Shown: piece after piece, positions 1-7,960 of the stretch
Layout of the letters: every line of letters begins with the position of its first letter
Numbering within the stretch: position 1 is the first letter of the stretch
Assembly (NCBI GenBank): GCA_024638305.1
Contig: JAHEKN010000017.1
Span: 701 to 37,290 of the forward strand
Reading direction: 5' to 3'
DNA length: 36,590 nt
Source of the DNA: Gemmatimonadota bacterium
Lineage (GTDB): Bacteria > Gemmatimonadota > Gemmatimonadetes > Longimicrobiales > Gaopeijiaceae
Translations under genes and position numbers: made by a program
The notes under the pieces: model-generated
What the model was told of the DNA's origin: nothing
Database searches by the model: none
The model's input: the letters and a program-made list of their open reading frames with translations, nothing else

Positions 1-93
1 GGCGGCGGGTACCGGCGCATGCCGCACGAAGGACCCTCCGGGCCCAAGTTCCCCGGGCTCGACGGACCGCTCGAGGGGTTCGACTCGGCCTGA
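1..93 (+). CDS. C-terminal end of an unidentified protein (partial)
   Basis: The first frame is open from the window edge to a TGA at 91-93 and encodes 30 residues. Nearly every codon ends in G or C, as in the confident genes here, so this is very likely the tail of a real gene cut by the window start. The tail is rich in Gly and Pro (it contains RMPHEGPSGPKFPG) and ends in FDSA. I do not recognise the family and assign no function. The 141 bases to the next gene hold no other credible gene. Confidence 0.6.
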   Translation, partial: GGGYRRMPHEGPSGPKFPGLDGPLEGFDSA

Positions 94-234
94 TCCCGAT
101 CGTCCGCGTGTTGCTGCCCACGGGCGTCGACCTCGGGTCCGCGGCCCTTCGGGCATGGCCCGTGCTCGCACCGTGTCATATGGACCCGTCCCGGAGGTCA
201 CACACGTAGGGGGCAGCGGAGGGGCGCCGAGGAC

Positions 235-753
235 ATGACGCCGGAGGAATTGGCTCGTCAGCTGGAGCGACTCCATGAGGAGAGCTTCGGCTGGGCGCTC
301 AGCTGCTGCCGGTGGGACCGTCCGTCAGCGGAGGACACGTTGCAGACCGCATATGTGCGCGTCGTTTCGGGAAGGGCCAGGTTCGGGGGCCGCTCGGCCT
401 TCCGCACGTGGCTGTTCGGGGTGATCCGCAGGGTCGCGCAGGAGCACCTGCGTAGAGAGCGGACGCGAGGAGCGCGTATCTCGGACCTGGAAACCTTGGC
501 GAGTGAGCCGGTCGCGCCCGTGGAAGACCCGGTGGAGGGTCTGGTACGGGAGCGCGCCAGCGTCCGATTGCGCGCCGCGCTGCGGCAATTGCCCGATCGC
601 CAGCGCGAGGTCCTGCACCTGGTCTTCTACGAAGACCTCACGATCGCAGAGGCGGCGGACGTCATGGGAGTGTCGCTCGGATCGGCTCGCACACACTACG
701 ATCGGGGTAAGAAGCGAATGCGGACATTGATGGCGGAGGAGGCGATCCCGTGA
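235..753 (+). CDS. ECF-type RNA polymerase sigma factor
   Basis: The 172-residue protein has the two-domain layout of extracytoplasmic-function (group 4) sigma factors, which direct RNA polymerase to stress or envelope promoters. Region 2 lies at about residues 10-75 (AEDTLQTAYVRVV, then FRTWLFGVIRR). Region 4 lies at about 112-165, with LPDRQREVLHLVFYEDLTI followed by a helix-turn-helix (AEAADVMGVSLGSARTHYDRG). Length is normal for the class. ATG is preceded by GAGGAC. Its stop overlaps the next start in a GTGA, so the downstream membrane protein is translationally coupled, the usual arrangement for a sigma/anti-sigma pair. The stimulus cannot be read from sequence. Confidence 0.93.
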   Translation: MTPEELARQLERLHEESFGWALSCCRWDRPSAEDTLQTAYVRVVSGRARFGGRSAFRTWLFGVIRRVAQEHLRRERTRGARISDLETLASEPVAPVEDPVEGLVRERASVRLRAALRQLPDRQREVLHLVFYEDLTIAEAADVMGVSLGSARTHYDRGKKRMRTLMAEEAIP

Positions 754-1193
754 CGGACGACCACCTGGAAGACGCCCTGCGGGGCCGCTTCCAGCGCCTC
801 AAGTCGGAGGAGTCCGGGACCGCTCCCGACTTCGCGGTCATGTATGCCCGCGCGGAGGCGGAAGCGGGGTCTCTGGACGCCGGCGGCAGCCCCATACTGC
901 CCTTCGCGCGGCCGCGACGGCCGCTCACTGCTTTGACGCTCGCCGCGGGCACGTTGGCCGCAGCCGTCCTGGCCGGGATCCTGCTGCTCCAACCCGACAC
1001 GCAGGATCGGGAGTTCGAGGCGCTGGTCACCGCGTTTGCGCTGGAGAGCGCGGGGTGGCGGACTCCGACGGATGAGCTGCTTCGGGTACCGGGCATGGAG
1101 ATGCTCCGATCCGTACCCACGGTGGGGTGGCCTCGCGGCGTAGTCCCCGAAGGCTCGGAAGACACGGGAACCGATACCGACGTAATGGGATGA
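750..1193 (+). CDS. Single-helix membrane protein, putative anti-sigma factor
   Basis: The 147-residue protein has a charged, probably cytoplasmic N-terminal half (about 1-57), one clear membrane helix at about 59-80, and a short, probably periplasmic C-terminal tail. It starts at GTG 750, overlapping the stop of the ECF sigma gene by 4 bases, so the two should be made together. Position and topology suggest an anti-sigma factor holding the sigma factor at the inner membrane. There is no cysteine and so no zinc-binding HxxxCxxC anti-sigma motif. The role is therefore inferred from context only. The next gene follows after 11 bases. Confidence 0.72.
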   Translation: MTDDHLEDALRGRFQRLKSEESGTAPDFAVMYARAEAEAGSLDAGGSPILPFARPRRPLTALTLAAGTLAAAVLAGILLLQPDTQDREFEALVTAFALESAGWRTPTDELLRVPGMEMLRSVPTVGWPRGVVPEGSEDTGTDTDVMG

Positions 1194-1204
1194 GGAATAG
1201 ATCC

Positions 1205-1654
1205 ATGAAGCGGTTTTTAATCGCCCTGACGGTCATGGCCACCTGGGTCCCCTGGGGAGGATCGCCGGCGCTCGAGGGGCAGGCGCCTACGCAGGCCCCG
1301 GACGACCCGATCTTCCAGAGCCTGTTCTCCGCGGAGTTGGTTATGCAGCACCGCCGCGCGATCGGCCTCACGGACGAGCAGCGCGACGCCATCAGTCGGA
1401 TGATCCAGGATCTGCAGGGCAAGGTGGTCAGCATCCAGTGGGAGCTGCTCGACGACATGCAGGACCTGAGCGATACGCTCCAGCGGCCACGCGTCGACCT
1501 GGACCGCGCCCTGGATCAGCTAGACGTGGTCCTCGAGCAGGAGAAGCGCGTGAAGCAGGCGCACCTGGAGCTCTTGATCCGCATCAAGAACGTGCTTCGA
1601 CCGGAGCAGATCCAGCAGCTCGAGCGGCTCAGGAGAGAGGCCGGCAGGACCTGA
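1205..1654 (+). CDS. Spy/CpxP-like periplasmic protein
   Basis: The start at ATG 1205 is chosen because GAGGA (1192-1196) is well placed and the protein then opens with a signal peptide (residues 1 to about 26). The remaining 120 residues are helical and charged. Two LTxxQ-like motifs, GLTDEQR (54-60) and LRPEQIQQLERL (131-142), resemble the Spy/CpxP/ZraP group of periplasmic chaperones and stress sensors. It is the third gene of the sigma/anti-sigma unit. A periplasmic stress-response output or sensor is the natural inference, but sequence similarity in this helical group is weak. Confidence 0.7.
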   Translation: MKRFLIALTVMATWVPWGGSPALEGQAPTQAPDDPIFQSLFSAELVMQHRRAIGLTDEQRDAISRMIQDLQGKVVSIQWELLDDMQDLSDTLQRPRVDLDRALDQLDVVLEQEKRVKQAHLELLIRIKNVLRPEQIQQLERLRREAGRT

Positions 1655-1811
1655 GCCCTGCGGGCGGTCCCGGCACACGCGGGGGCTCCGGAGCGGCGGC
1701 CGTTACCGACGCCCCGCGGGGACCCGCCGTGGGACCGGGATGGATGCAGCGCCGAACGCCCGCCGGGAACCTCGGCTACACACCACCAGGACGTTTCAGT
1801 CCATGCGGTGC

Positions 1812-2450
1812 TTAGAACCAGTACTGGAATCCGAAGCCGAACCGGCTCGAGGTCGCGTCGATGTCGAAGCCCGAGATCGTCTTCCGCCCGCCCTGAAGCT
1901 TGCGGAAGTCACCGGAGATGTCGGTGAACTCGCCGGTCGAGATGTCCAGGCCGAAGTCGAGCGCGAACTGCTCGCTCAGGAACACCGCCATCCCTCCGCC
2001 GAAGGTGAACGCGCCTCCGCTCCGGGTGATGTTGTCGACGAGCTCCGCCCCGTCCACGTCGGCGCCACCCACCCGCATGGCCCGCGCCGACAGTGCCGCT
2101 TCCAGATAGGGGACCCACTGCCGCAGCGTATTGGCGAAGTGGAAGCGGGCGCCGAAGTCGACGTGCACCGTCTCCCAAACGCCGGCCACGTTGGGTTGGT
2201 TGATCGCATTGACGCTGGCGCCGGCGGCGCCGATGAAGCCGGTCACGATTCGGTTGAAGCCATACCCCGCCCGTAGGGCTGCCCCGCCGCCGGTGTCCGC
2301 ATCACCCCCCTCCACGCTCACCGCCGCCGCCTGGAGCTGGAACCCCACGTGGAACCCGCGTGTGGTCGAGACCTGGGCGGATACGGAGACGGCGCACACG
2401 CAGAGCAGGGCCGTCGAGATGAACGTCGTCTGGAGAAGGCGATGGAGCAT
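1812..2450 (-). CDS. Outer-membrane beta-barrel-like protein
   Basis: The 212-residue protein begins with a signal peptide (cleavage probably after VSVSAQ, about residue 26). It continues as alternating polar/hydrophobic, Gly- and aromatic-rich segments typical of small 8-strand barrels of the OmpA/OmpW/opacity type. It ends in FGFGFQYWF: a C-terminal aromatic residue is the usual recognition signal for barrel insertion. The barrel class is inferred from pattern, not from a named family. The preceding lipoprotein gene lies 135 bases upstream on the same strand, so joint transcription is possible. No strong Shine-Dalgarno is seen. Confidence 0.7.
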   Translation of the reverse strand: MLHRLLQTTFISTALLCVCAVSVSAQVSTTRGFHVGFQLQAAAVSVEGGDADTGGGAALRAGYGFNRIVTGFIGAAGASVNAINQPNVAGVWETVHVDFGARFHFANTLRQWVPYLEAALSARAMRVGGADVDGAELVDNITRSGGAFTFGGGMAVFLSEQFALDFGLDISTGEFTDISGDFRKLQGGRKTISGFDIDATSSRFGFGFQYWF

Positions 2451-2494
2451 GTCGTCGGTCTCGGTTGGAACGGGAACGTCTCGAAAGCGGCGGC

Positions 2495-2511
2495 CGGAGC
2501 ACCAGGCTCCG
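2495..2511 (-). terminator. Short hairpin between lipoprotein and barrel genes
   Basis: CGGAGC (2495-2500) and GCTCCG (2506-2511) form a perfect 6-bp stem with a 5-base loop, about 75 bases past the lipoprotein stop on the minus strand. There is no T-run. It could be a weak terminator or an attenuating element ahead of the barrel gene. Confidence 0.25.
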
Positions 2512-2585
2512 ACCGCACGCTCCGAGCGAATGTCCTGCGCCGGGGGCCTCCGGGCCAGTCCCGAAGCCCCGTCGCCTGTACCTCC

Positions 2586-3686
2586 CTACAAGATGATTGC
2601 CAGGATGACCAGGTGGCCGACCGGCTCCATCAACTCGCCGAACAGGTCGAACACGTCGTCCAGCACACCCACCATCCGGAGCAGCACGGCCACCTCCGGC
2701 GCGGTCAGCGGATCGCCATCGGCGCTCACGAAGGTCGGGGCGTCCGGATGCCCCGTCACGGTGGCGAACACCTCACCACGGAGATAGAAAGCCCCGTCGA
2801 TCGACTCGGGTGTCCCGCTCACCTCCACGCGCAGCGACTCGCTTCCGTGGCGGACGGTCACGTCGATGTCACCGCTTCCGCCATCGTCGTCGACACCGCT
2901 CACCGCCCCCCGGATCGAGAAGTCGCGCGCGGCGATGCCCATCTCGAACTCGATATCGACCGCGTTCACACCGCTCTGTCGAGAGCCCTGCACCGCGATG
3001 TCGAAGTCCAGCCTGTCCTGGGCGTCCTGCAGGTACCCGGAGACGGTGATGCGGCCTCCGTCCCCGAGATCGTCCACGGTCGTGCTGTAGTCGATTGCGG
3101 TGACCCCACCGACGACCACGACAAGCCGGAGCGCGATGTCCTCCGCGCTACCGTCGCCCTGGTCGATCAGGTCGGCGTGACCGATCTCGACGTCGGACGT
3201 CGGCCGGCCCGTGAGACGATCGTGCTCGTAGACGATGAAGCGTACGCCGTTGGCCGGCGCTCCGGCGCGGCCGGGATCGACCACGTATTCACCGGCAGCG
3301 AAGTCGAATACGAACGTCTTGCCGCGGTGGATCGCCGAGATGACCGGTGCGGCCGCGCCCACCTGCGCATCCCCGACCCGCTCCAGGATGCTCATGCCGA
3401 ACGAGCGCGCGTCCTCCGGGCCCGTGATCGAGCGGAGCTCCCGGGCCAGTCCGACCGCGAGCGCCGGCTCCGTCCCGAGTCGCTCGAGCGCCATCTGTCC
3501 GCCCAGCCCCTTGAACCCGGTCCAGGTATCGGACGCCAGCACGGCGTCCATCGAACGGTAGTCCTCGAGTGCCGCTTCCGCGTCGAACGTGACCGCGACC
3601 TCCGGTCCCGTACCGGTGTCGCATGCCGCGGCAGCACCGGCGAGCACCGCCACCGCCGCCATCCTCCCCAATCCCGTCCTGCTCAT
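2586..3686 (-). CDS. Secreted protein or lipoprotein of unknown function
   Basis: The start at ATG 3686 is set by a strong GGAGGA ribosome site just upstream and by the signal peptide that follows. The N terminus (MSRTGLGRMAAVAVLAGAAA, then Cys at 21) resembles a lipoprotein signal, but Ala at -3 makes the lipobox weak. The mature part (about 345 residues) is Asp- and Gly-rich. It has an N-terminal helical portion (to about residue 110), a long beta-rich middle and a hydrophobic C-terminal end (LVILAIIL). I do not recognise the family. It lies between an exported cyclase-like lipoprotein and a barrel-like protein, so an envelope location is the only supported inference. Confidence 0.72.
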   Translation of the reverse strand: MSRTGLGRMAAVAVLAGAAAACDTGTGPEVAVTFDAEAALEDYRSMDAVLASDTWTGFKGLGGQMALERLGTEPALAVGLARELRSITGPEDARSFGMSILERVGDAQVGAAAPVISAIHRGKTFVFDFAAGEYVVDPGRAGAPANGVRFIVYEHDRLTGRPTSDVEIGHADLIDQGDGSAEDIALRLVVVVGGVTAIDYSTTVDDLGDGGRITVSGYLQDAQDRLDFDIAVQGSRQSGVNAVDIEFEMGIAARDFSIRGAVSGVDDDGGSGDIDVTVRHGSESLRVEVSGTPESIDGAFYLRGEVFATVTGHPDAPTFVSADGDPLTAPEVAVLLRMVGVLDDVFDLFGELMEPVGHLVILAIIL

Positions 3687-3851
3687 GGATCTTCCTCCAG
3701 TAGTCGATCTCGTGCGCGTCACTGCGCGATTTCTCGCCGGTTCTGAAGCTGAGTGGCGGAGACGCGCGATCCATATGACAAGAGGTGAGCGCGATCGTAG
3801 CGGCCGGTCATCGCTGCGGTGGCGCAACAAACCCCGAGTGAGGTACGGATC

Positions 3852-3890
3852 CTGCCAAGGGGTTCTGGCAGTACGGGCGGCTTAGGCCGC
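3852..3890 (-). terminator. Two small hairpins downstream of the cyclase gene
   Basis: CTGCCA (3852-3857) pairs with TGGCAG (3866-3871), and GCGGC (3877-3881) pairs with GCCGC (3886-3890) across a TTAG loop. They lie 40-80 bases past the cyclase-family gene stop on the minus strand and may end its transcript. No T-run follows. The rest of 3687-3928 holds no gene I can support. Confidence 0.25.
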
Positions 3891-3928
3891 TCTCGAGGCC
3901 CTGGTCGGTCCGGTTCCCGGCTGGGGTC

Positions 3929-4822
3929 TCACCCGTTTCCGGGTACGAAGGCCACGATCCTGAGTGGGCCACCGCTTCCGCCCTCGATCTTCATGGGCAG
4001 CGCGACGACGAAGGCCCCGGTGGCTGGCAGCAAGTCCAGGTTTGCCACGTTCTCGAAGCCGGGGATGTCCGCACCGTAGACGATCTGGTGTGTCTCGTAG
4101 AGTGTGGACTGGCCGTAGTCGATGGAAGGCGTGTCGATCCCGAGGGCCGCGATCGAACGCTCGGCGACCAGCCAACGGGCGGCGTCGGGATGAAGTCCCG
4201 GGAAGTGGAGCTCCGGCACGGCCTCGGGTCCGGTGCGATCCGTTCCGAGGTAGGACGCTCGGCTTCCATACCGGGCACCCCATCCCGTGCGCAGGAGCAC
4301 GATGGACCCGTCCGCGATCGTCCCGTGCTCGACTTCCCATGACTGGAGGTCCTGGGCGGTCACGAGGTAGTCGACCTCGGCATCGGCCGCCCGGGGACGG
4401 ACCGACGCCTGCACGTCAACCACCGCGGCGGGTCCGATGAGCCGGTCGAGGGGAATCTCGTCGGTCGCCGTACGCCCTGCGGAGAAGTGGATGGGCGCAT
4501 CGAGGTGCGTGCCGCCGTGCTCGGCCGAGCTGAAGCTGAAGGCCGAGTAGAAGTACCCGGCGTCAACCACACCATACGCGACCGTGTCCAGCCGGAAGCT
4601 CTCCGCGGTCGGCCAGTAAATGGTGGAGTCCGAAAACGGATAGGTCAGATCGACCCAGGCGCCACCGACGGAGCTGAACGCGTCGCTGAGACTGATGCCC
4701 GGGCTGGCCCCGGGATCGCTGGAATCGCTACCCGCGTCGATGCAGGACACCGTGACGACTGGGAGCAGTGCGAGACCGACCGTGAGGGCCGTGCGGCCCC
4801 TATGTCCATCGAAGCGCGGCAT
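3929..4822 (-). CDS. Exported cyclase-family (kynurenine formamidase-like) hydrolase
   Basis: The 297-residue protein belongs to the metal-dependent cyclase/formamidase superfamily, whose known members hydrolyse amides such as N-formylkynurenine. The metal motif HGGTHLDAPIHF is intact (H102, H106, D108, H112). Further along come RTGWGARYGS and the late ALGIDTPSIDYG, both typical of the family. Unusually, it has a signal sequence with Cys27 (VTVSC), so it is probably a lipoprotein or a secreted enzyme. Start ATG 4822 follows GGGAGGGG. Upstream reading-frame extension looks non-coding. The substrate is unknown, and no other tryptophan-degradation gene is nearby. Confidence 0.88.
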   Translation of the reverse strand: MPRFDGHRGRTALTVGLALLPVVTVSCIDAGSDSSDPGASPGISLSDAFSSVGGAWVDLTYPFSDSTIYWPTAESFRLDTVAYGVVDAGYFYSAFSFSSAEHGGTHLDAPIHFSAGRTATDEIPLDRLIGPAAVVDVQASVRPRAADAEVDYLVTAQDLQSWEVEHGTIADGSIVLLRTGWGARYGSRASYLGTDRTGPEAVPELHFPGLHPDAARWLVAERSIAALGIDTPSIDYGQSTLYETHQIVYGADIPGFENVANLDLLPATGAFVVALPMKIEGGSGGPLRIVAFVPGNG

Positions 4823-5060
4823 CTGCCTTTCCCCTCCCGAGAAGCTGGTCAAGGACAGTCTAGAGCGCTCGCACGGGGTCCGCATCCAGGAGCTTGCGGG
4901 TCCGTAGAAGGGCGTCCGAGCTCCATCGGTGCCGGCAACGATGGCGCGGGGAGCGCTTGCGCCACTCGTGAGCCCGTGAAACCCTTTCCGGCACGGCCGC
5001 GTCTTTAAGGGTGCGGTCATCGCAGGCACACCCGGCCGCAAAGAGGCACCAGGAGGTTTC

Positions 5061-5747
5061 TTGGCCTCGAAGCTCCAGAATGCGCTGATGGCCCTCCGCG
5101 GTCGGCACACCGCTGCCGACGGCGGTGTGGTGCTGTTCATTCTGGGCGGGATGCTCATTGCCATCTTTGCCCCGGCATCGCGCGATCTCGGCCCGGATCC
5201 CCATGCTCCGGATCAGCCGCCCGACCCCATGCCATCCAGCCTGGCTCCGGTCGCGCCGGAAGGCGGGGCGCTGGCCGCCCCCGCACCGCACCGCCCCACC
5301 GAGGAGCAGGTGGTCATCGAACGAGCGTGGGATGTGGAAGGGCCGACCCCACACGCCATCATCTCATGGTGGGACGTCGACCGCTGGACCGCGCGTGAGG
5401 CCGAGCAGGCACGCTGGCGCAGCGAATGGGTGGCGGAGGCACGACGTCGTCCCGAGAGCGTGCCGATCGAGCTCTGGCCCAAGATCGTCGAGTGGGCGCC
5501 AAGCGACCGATCGCTTGCCCGGTCGGCCCGGGCCCTCCTGGGAGACGACCGCTACCTCCGGCGCTACGCGACTCGCACGCGCGGCGCGCGCGAGCCCACC
5601 GACCGTTGGAGGCGGGGCGACTCGAACTGGGACGCCGATCGCGACCGCGAGGGGTCGGTGAGCCAGTTGCGACGTTGGGCCAGGGACGCCCTGCGACAGC
5701 TCCGCGAGCGGGGTGAGCGGGCCCGGCCAAGCCGCCCCCCGGGCTAA
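5061..5747 (+). CDS. Unknown protein with one N-terminal membrane helix
   Basis: The 228-residue protein is read from TTG 5061, four bases after a perfect AGGAGG (5051-5056). An ATG at 5088 is the alternative start. One membrane helix lies at about 22-38 (VVLFILGGMLIAIFAP). A Pro/Ala-rich linker follows to about 80, then a Trp- and Arg-rich helical segment (SWWDVDRWTAREAEQARW) and a very basic C terminus. I recognise no domain. It is transcribed divergently from the cyclase gene across 238 bases, which must hold promoters for both although I see no clear -35/-10 pair. Confidence 0.65.
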   Translation: MASKLQNALMALRGRHTAADGGVVLFILGGMLIAIFAPASRDLGPDPHAPDQPPDPMPSSLAPVAPEGGALAAPAPHRPTEEQVVIERAWDVEGPTPHAIISWWDVDRWTAREAEQARWRSEWVAEARRRPESVPIELWPKIVEWAPSDRSLARSARALLGDDRYLRRYATRTRGAREPTDRWRRGDSNWDADRDREGSVSQLRRWARDALRQLRERGERARPSRPPG

Positions 5748-5805
5748 CCGCGCCCCTCGCGGGGACGGTCGCCGTCGCGCGACCCCCGCAAGCCGGTCAC
5801 ATCCT

Positions 5806-5820
5806 CGAGCCCCTGGGCTC
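5806..5820. terminator. Hairpin between convergent genes
   Basis: GAGCC (5806-5810) and GGCTC (5816-5820) form a 5-bp stem with a short loop, directly after the SRPBCC gene stop on the minus strand and 59 bases after the plus-strand gene. A second small hairpin, GACGG/CCGTC (5764-5776), lies nearer the plus-strand stop. Together they may terminate both convergent transcripts. Confidence 0.3.
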
Positions 5821-6350
5821 TAAAGACCCGGGTCCGGTCCGGACGGCGGGCGGAAATCGGCCAGGTACCGGGCCAACTCCTGCATGAAGGCCTCGAGCGC
5901 GCCATCGTAGCCCAACACATAGCGCGACATGAACCGGAAGAACGCGTTGTAGATCTCGCCGTCCTCCGTGATGCTCAGACGAGACCCGGTGCCCTCCTCC
6001 TCGACGACGAACGTCCAGGTGCCACCGAAGTCCTCCTCGTCCACCACGCGGGCCACGAACCGGACGGGTGGTGACGACTCCTCGATCATCATCGTGATGC
6101 GGCCGGCGCTCCCCCACTCCTCCCAAGCCACCGCACCGTCCATGTCCGGTAGCCGCTCGACCTCGTCGACCCCCGCCCGCCAGAGCGGATAGCCCCGGTA
6201 GTCGGTCGCAGCCGTCCACAGCGTCTCAGCGCTGACGGGGAACGCGCGGGTCACCGTGACGGAGTGCTCGACCGGGAGGGTGCGCCCCACCAACACCGCC
6301 GTTCCGAACAGTGCGGTCAGGACAGCGCCCAGCAGGACGAACCAGCGCAT
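5820..6350 (-). CDS. SRPBCC (START-like) domain protein with membrane anchor
   Basis: The 176-residue protein has an N-terminal hydrophobic segment (about 5-22) and then a START/polyketide-cyclase-like SRPBCC fold at about 28-170: VTVTRAFPVSAETLWTAATD, a central beta section, and a long C-terminal helix (FMQELARYLAD). SRPBCC proteins bind hydrophobic ligands or act as small enzymes or chaperones. The ligand here is unknown. Its ATG overlaps the stop of the upstream M20 hydrolase by one base (TGATG), so it is translationally coupled and probably works with, or is dosage-matched to, that enzyme. Confidence 0.82.
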   Translation of the reverse strand: MRWFVLLGAVLTALFGTAVLVGRTLPVEHSVTVTRAFPVSAETLWTAATDYRGYPLWRAGVDEVERLPDMDGAVAWEEWGSAGRITMMIEESSPPVRFVARVVDEEDFGGTWTFVVEEEGTGSRLSITEDGEIYNAFFRFMSRYVLGYDGALEAFMQELARYLADFRPPSGPDPGL

Positions 6351-7852
6351 CAGGATCCGGAGCCGGTGGAGCCGGACCCGTCCGACCCACCGATCTCCGG
6401 GGCGTAAACCTCACGCAGTCGTTCGTGGTATTCCGAGAGGAGGCCCTGAAGCACCTCGTGCTCCGCCGCCACGGCCGCGCGCAGCCCCTCGTCGGTCAGA
6501 TAGTCGTGGAGGACGGCCGCCATGATCTGGGCGTCCATGCGGAAGCCGGTGTGGCCGACCGAAGTGAAAGCGCTCTCTTCCATCCCGTGCGTGTGGTAGG
6601 TGTCCGTGGAGCTGTACACACTGACGCCGACGCCGGGGATGCTCCGCGTGACCCAGCCCGTCTCCTCGTAGCCGGCCGGCCGCTGCCGTACTTCGTTCAG
6701 CTTGGGCGCTCCCAGGGCGCGGGCGTGCGCGAAGTACAGCTCCTCGAGGGTACCCAAGGTCACGCCGTCCCGGTACTCCCCGTAGCGGTCGATCTCGACC
6801 TCGGTTCCAGTGGCAAGCGCGGCGCCTCGGGCTGCGTCGTCCATCATGCGGCTAATGTGCTCCAGGTAGACCTCGTCAGGATACCGGATGTAGTAGTCCA
6901 CGACCGCCCGGGCCGGCACCACGTTGGGGGCCACGCCGCCCTCGGGGATCACACCCTGGATGGACGCCTCCGGCCGGAACGTCGACCGGAGCCCGTCGAC
7001 CGAGGAGTAGAAGCGCACGGCAGCCGACAGGGCATTGCGGCCGTTCCAGGACGTGAGCTGATGCGCCGGCCGGCCGTGAAACGTGTAGCGGACTTCGTTG
7101 ATGTTGAGGCAGCACACGCCGAAGCCCGCACCCGCGCGAGAGGTCTCGACCGCCGAGTGGCTGCGGACCAGAATGTCGGTCCCGTCGAACACGCCCGCGT
7201 CGAACATGATGGTCTTGGCCGGCGGGCCCACCTCCTCCGCTGGTGTGCCGAACACGCGAATTCGTCCAGGCACTCCGCTCCCGGCCATCAGCTCCTGGAG
7301 CGCGAACGCGGCGGAAAACGCGACCGGCGTCTGCGCGTTGTGTTGGTCGCCGTGGAAGGGACCATCGATGTCGCGGAGGGCGTCGTACTCGCCGATCAAG
7401 CCGAGGGTCGGCCCCTCCGGGCCGGCGGGCGAGACCCAAGTCGCCACCCAGGCGGTCTCGAGGCCTGCGACACCGACCTCCACGTCGAACCCGTGCGCCC
7501 GTGCGACCTTGGTCAGGGTGTCCACGGCCTGACGCTCCTCCCATCCCACTTCCGGGTTGCGCCCAATCCAGTCGCTCAGGTGACGCATATCCGACTCCCA
7601 GAGCGCGGCCACCTCCTGGAGGAGCCGGGTCCGTGCGGGGTCGGACCGGGAGACGAGCTCGGCCGCCCGGCCTTCTGGATCGAGCCGGTCCTGCAATTCC
7701 TCGATCTGTCGGATGACCTCCGCCGCGGCCGCGCGTTCCGTCGCCGTGGTTTGCGCGGCAGTCGGGACGGCCACCACCGAACCGCAGAGCAACACCAGGG
7801 CAGACGGCAGCGAGATTCCGCTGATGCGAGCGATCCGGCGAGGGGTGGACAT
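6350..7852 (-). CDS. Exported M20-family amidohydrolase (AbgB-like)
   Basis: The 500-residue protein has a signal peptide (cleaved near residue 33, PTAAQ) and is then similar to M20D aminobenzoyl-glutamate-utilisation-type amidohydrolases, which remove acyl or aminoacyl groups by a two-metal mechanism. GEYDALRDIDG (about 154-164), the catalytic GTPAEEVGP (202-210) and the dimerisation segment FHGRPAH are clear. The usual GHGCGHN metal motif is instead FHGDQHN (166-172): Asp169 replaces the Cys ligand. Start ATG 7852 follows GGAGGAG. The periplasmic location is uncommon for AbgB-type enzymes. It heads a two-gene unit with the SRPBCC protein. Confidence 0.88.
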   Translation of the reverse strand: MSTPRRIARISGISLPSALVLLCGSVVAVPTAAQTTATERAAAAEVIRQIEELQDRLDPEGRAAELVSRSDPARTRLLQEVAALWESDMRHLSDWIGRNPEVGWEERQAVDTLTKVARAHGFDVEVGVAGLETAWVATWVSPAGPEGPTLGLIGEYDALRDIDGPFHGDQHNAQTPVAFSAAFALQELMAGSGVPGRIRVFGTPAEEVGPPAKTIMFDAGVFDGTDILVRSHSAVETSRAGAGFGVCCLNINEVRYTFHGRPAHQLTSWNGRNALSAAVRFYSSVDGLRSTFRPEASIQGVIPEGGVAPNVVPARAVVDYYIRYPDEVYLEHISRMMDDAARGAALATGTEVEIDRYGEYRDGVTLGTLEELYFAHARALGAPKLNEVRQRPAGYEETGWVTRSIPGVGVSVYSSTDTYHTHGMEESAFTSVGHTGFRMDAQIMAAVLHDYLTDEGLRAAVAAEHEVLQGLLSEYHERLREVYAPEIGGSDGSGSTGSGS

Positions 7853-7887
7853 GGACTCCTCCGTAGCGTCTGGTCGAGGGCTGGGCG

Positions 7888-7916
7888 AGAATAGAAGTGG
7901 CGGGCCACCCGGTCCA
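7888..7916 (-). promoter_or_regulatory. Candidate sigma70-type promoter for the M20 hydrolase
   Basis: On the minus strand TGGACC (7916-7911) and TATTCT (7893-7888) are separated by 17 bases, and the -10 lies about 35 bases before the start codon. Each hexamer matches 4 of 6 consensus bases. A tandem CCACCCGGT repeat overlaps the -35 region. It is a plausible but unproven promoter. Confidence 0.33.
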
Positions 7917-7960
7917 CCCGGTCTAGGCATGTGCCCGCCCAGTCCTCGAAGGAGGCCTCC

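Noticed and set aside
1655-1811. Several short GC-rich inverted repeats (for example CCCCGCGGGG) between convergent genes
   Set aside because: The stems are too short or the loops too long to claim a specific terminator; chance pairing is expected at this GC content.
2349-3746. Long open frame of about 465 codons on the plus strand, antisense to the large lipoprotein gene
   Set aside because: It mirrors a gene that has a signal peptide and strong ribosome site on the other strand. High GC makes long antisense frames common, and its composition lacks coding features.
6311-7894. Plus-strand open frame of about 527 codons antisense to the M20 hydrolase and SRPBCC genes
   Set aside because: The minus-strand frames have clear family motifs. 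The plus-strand product is His/Arg-rich without recognisable domains.
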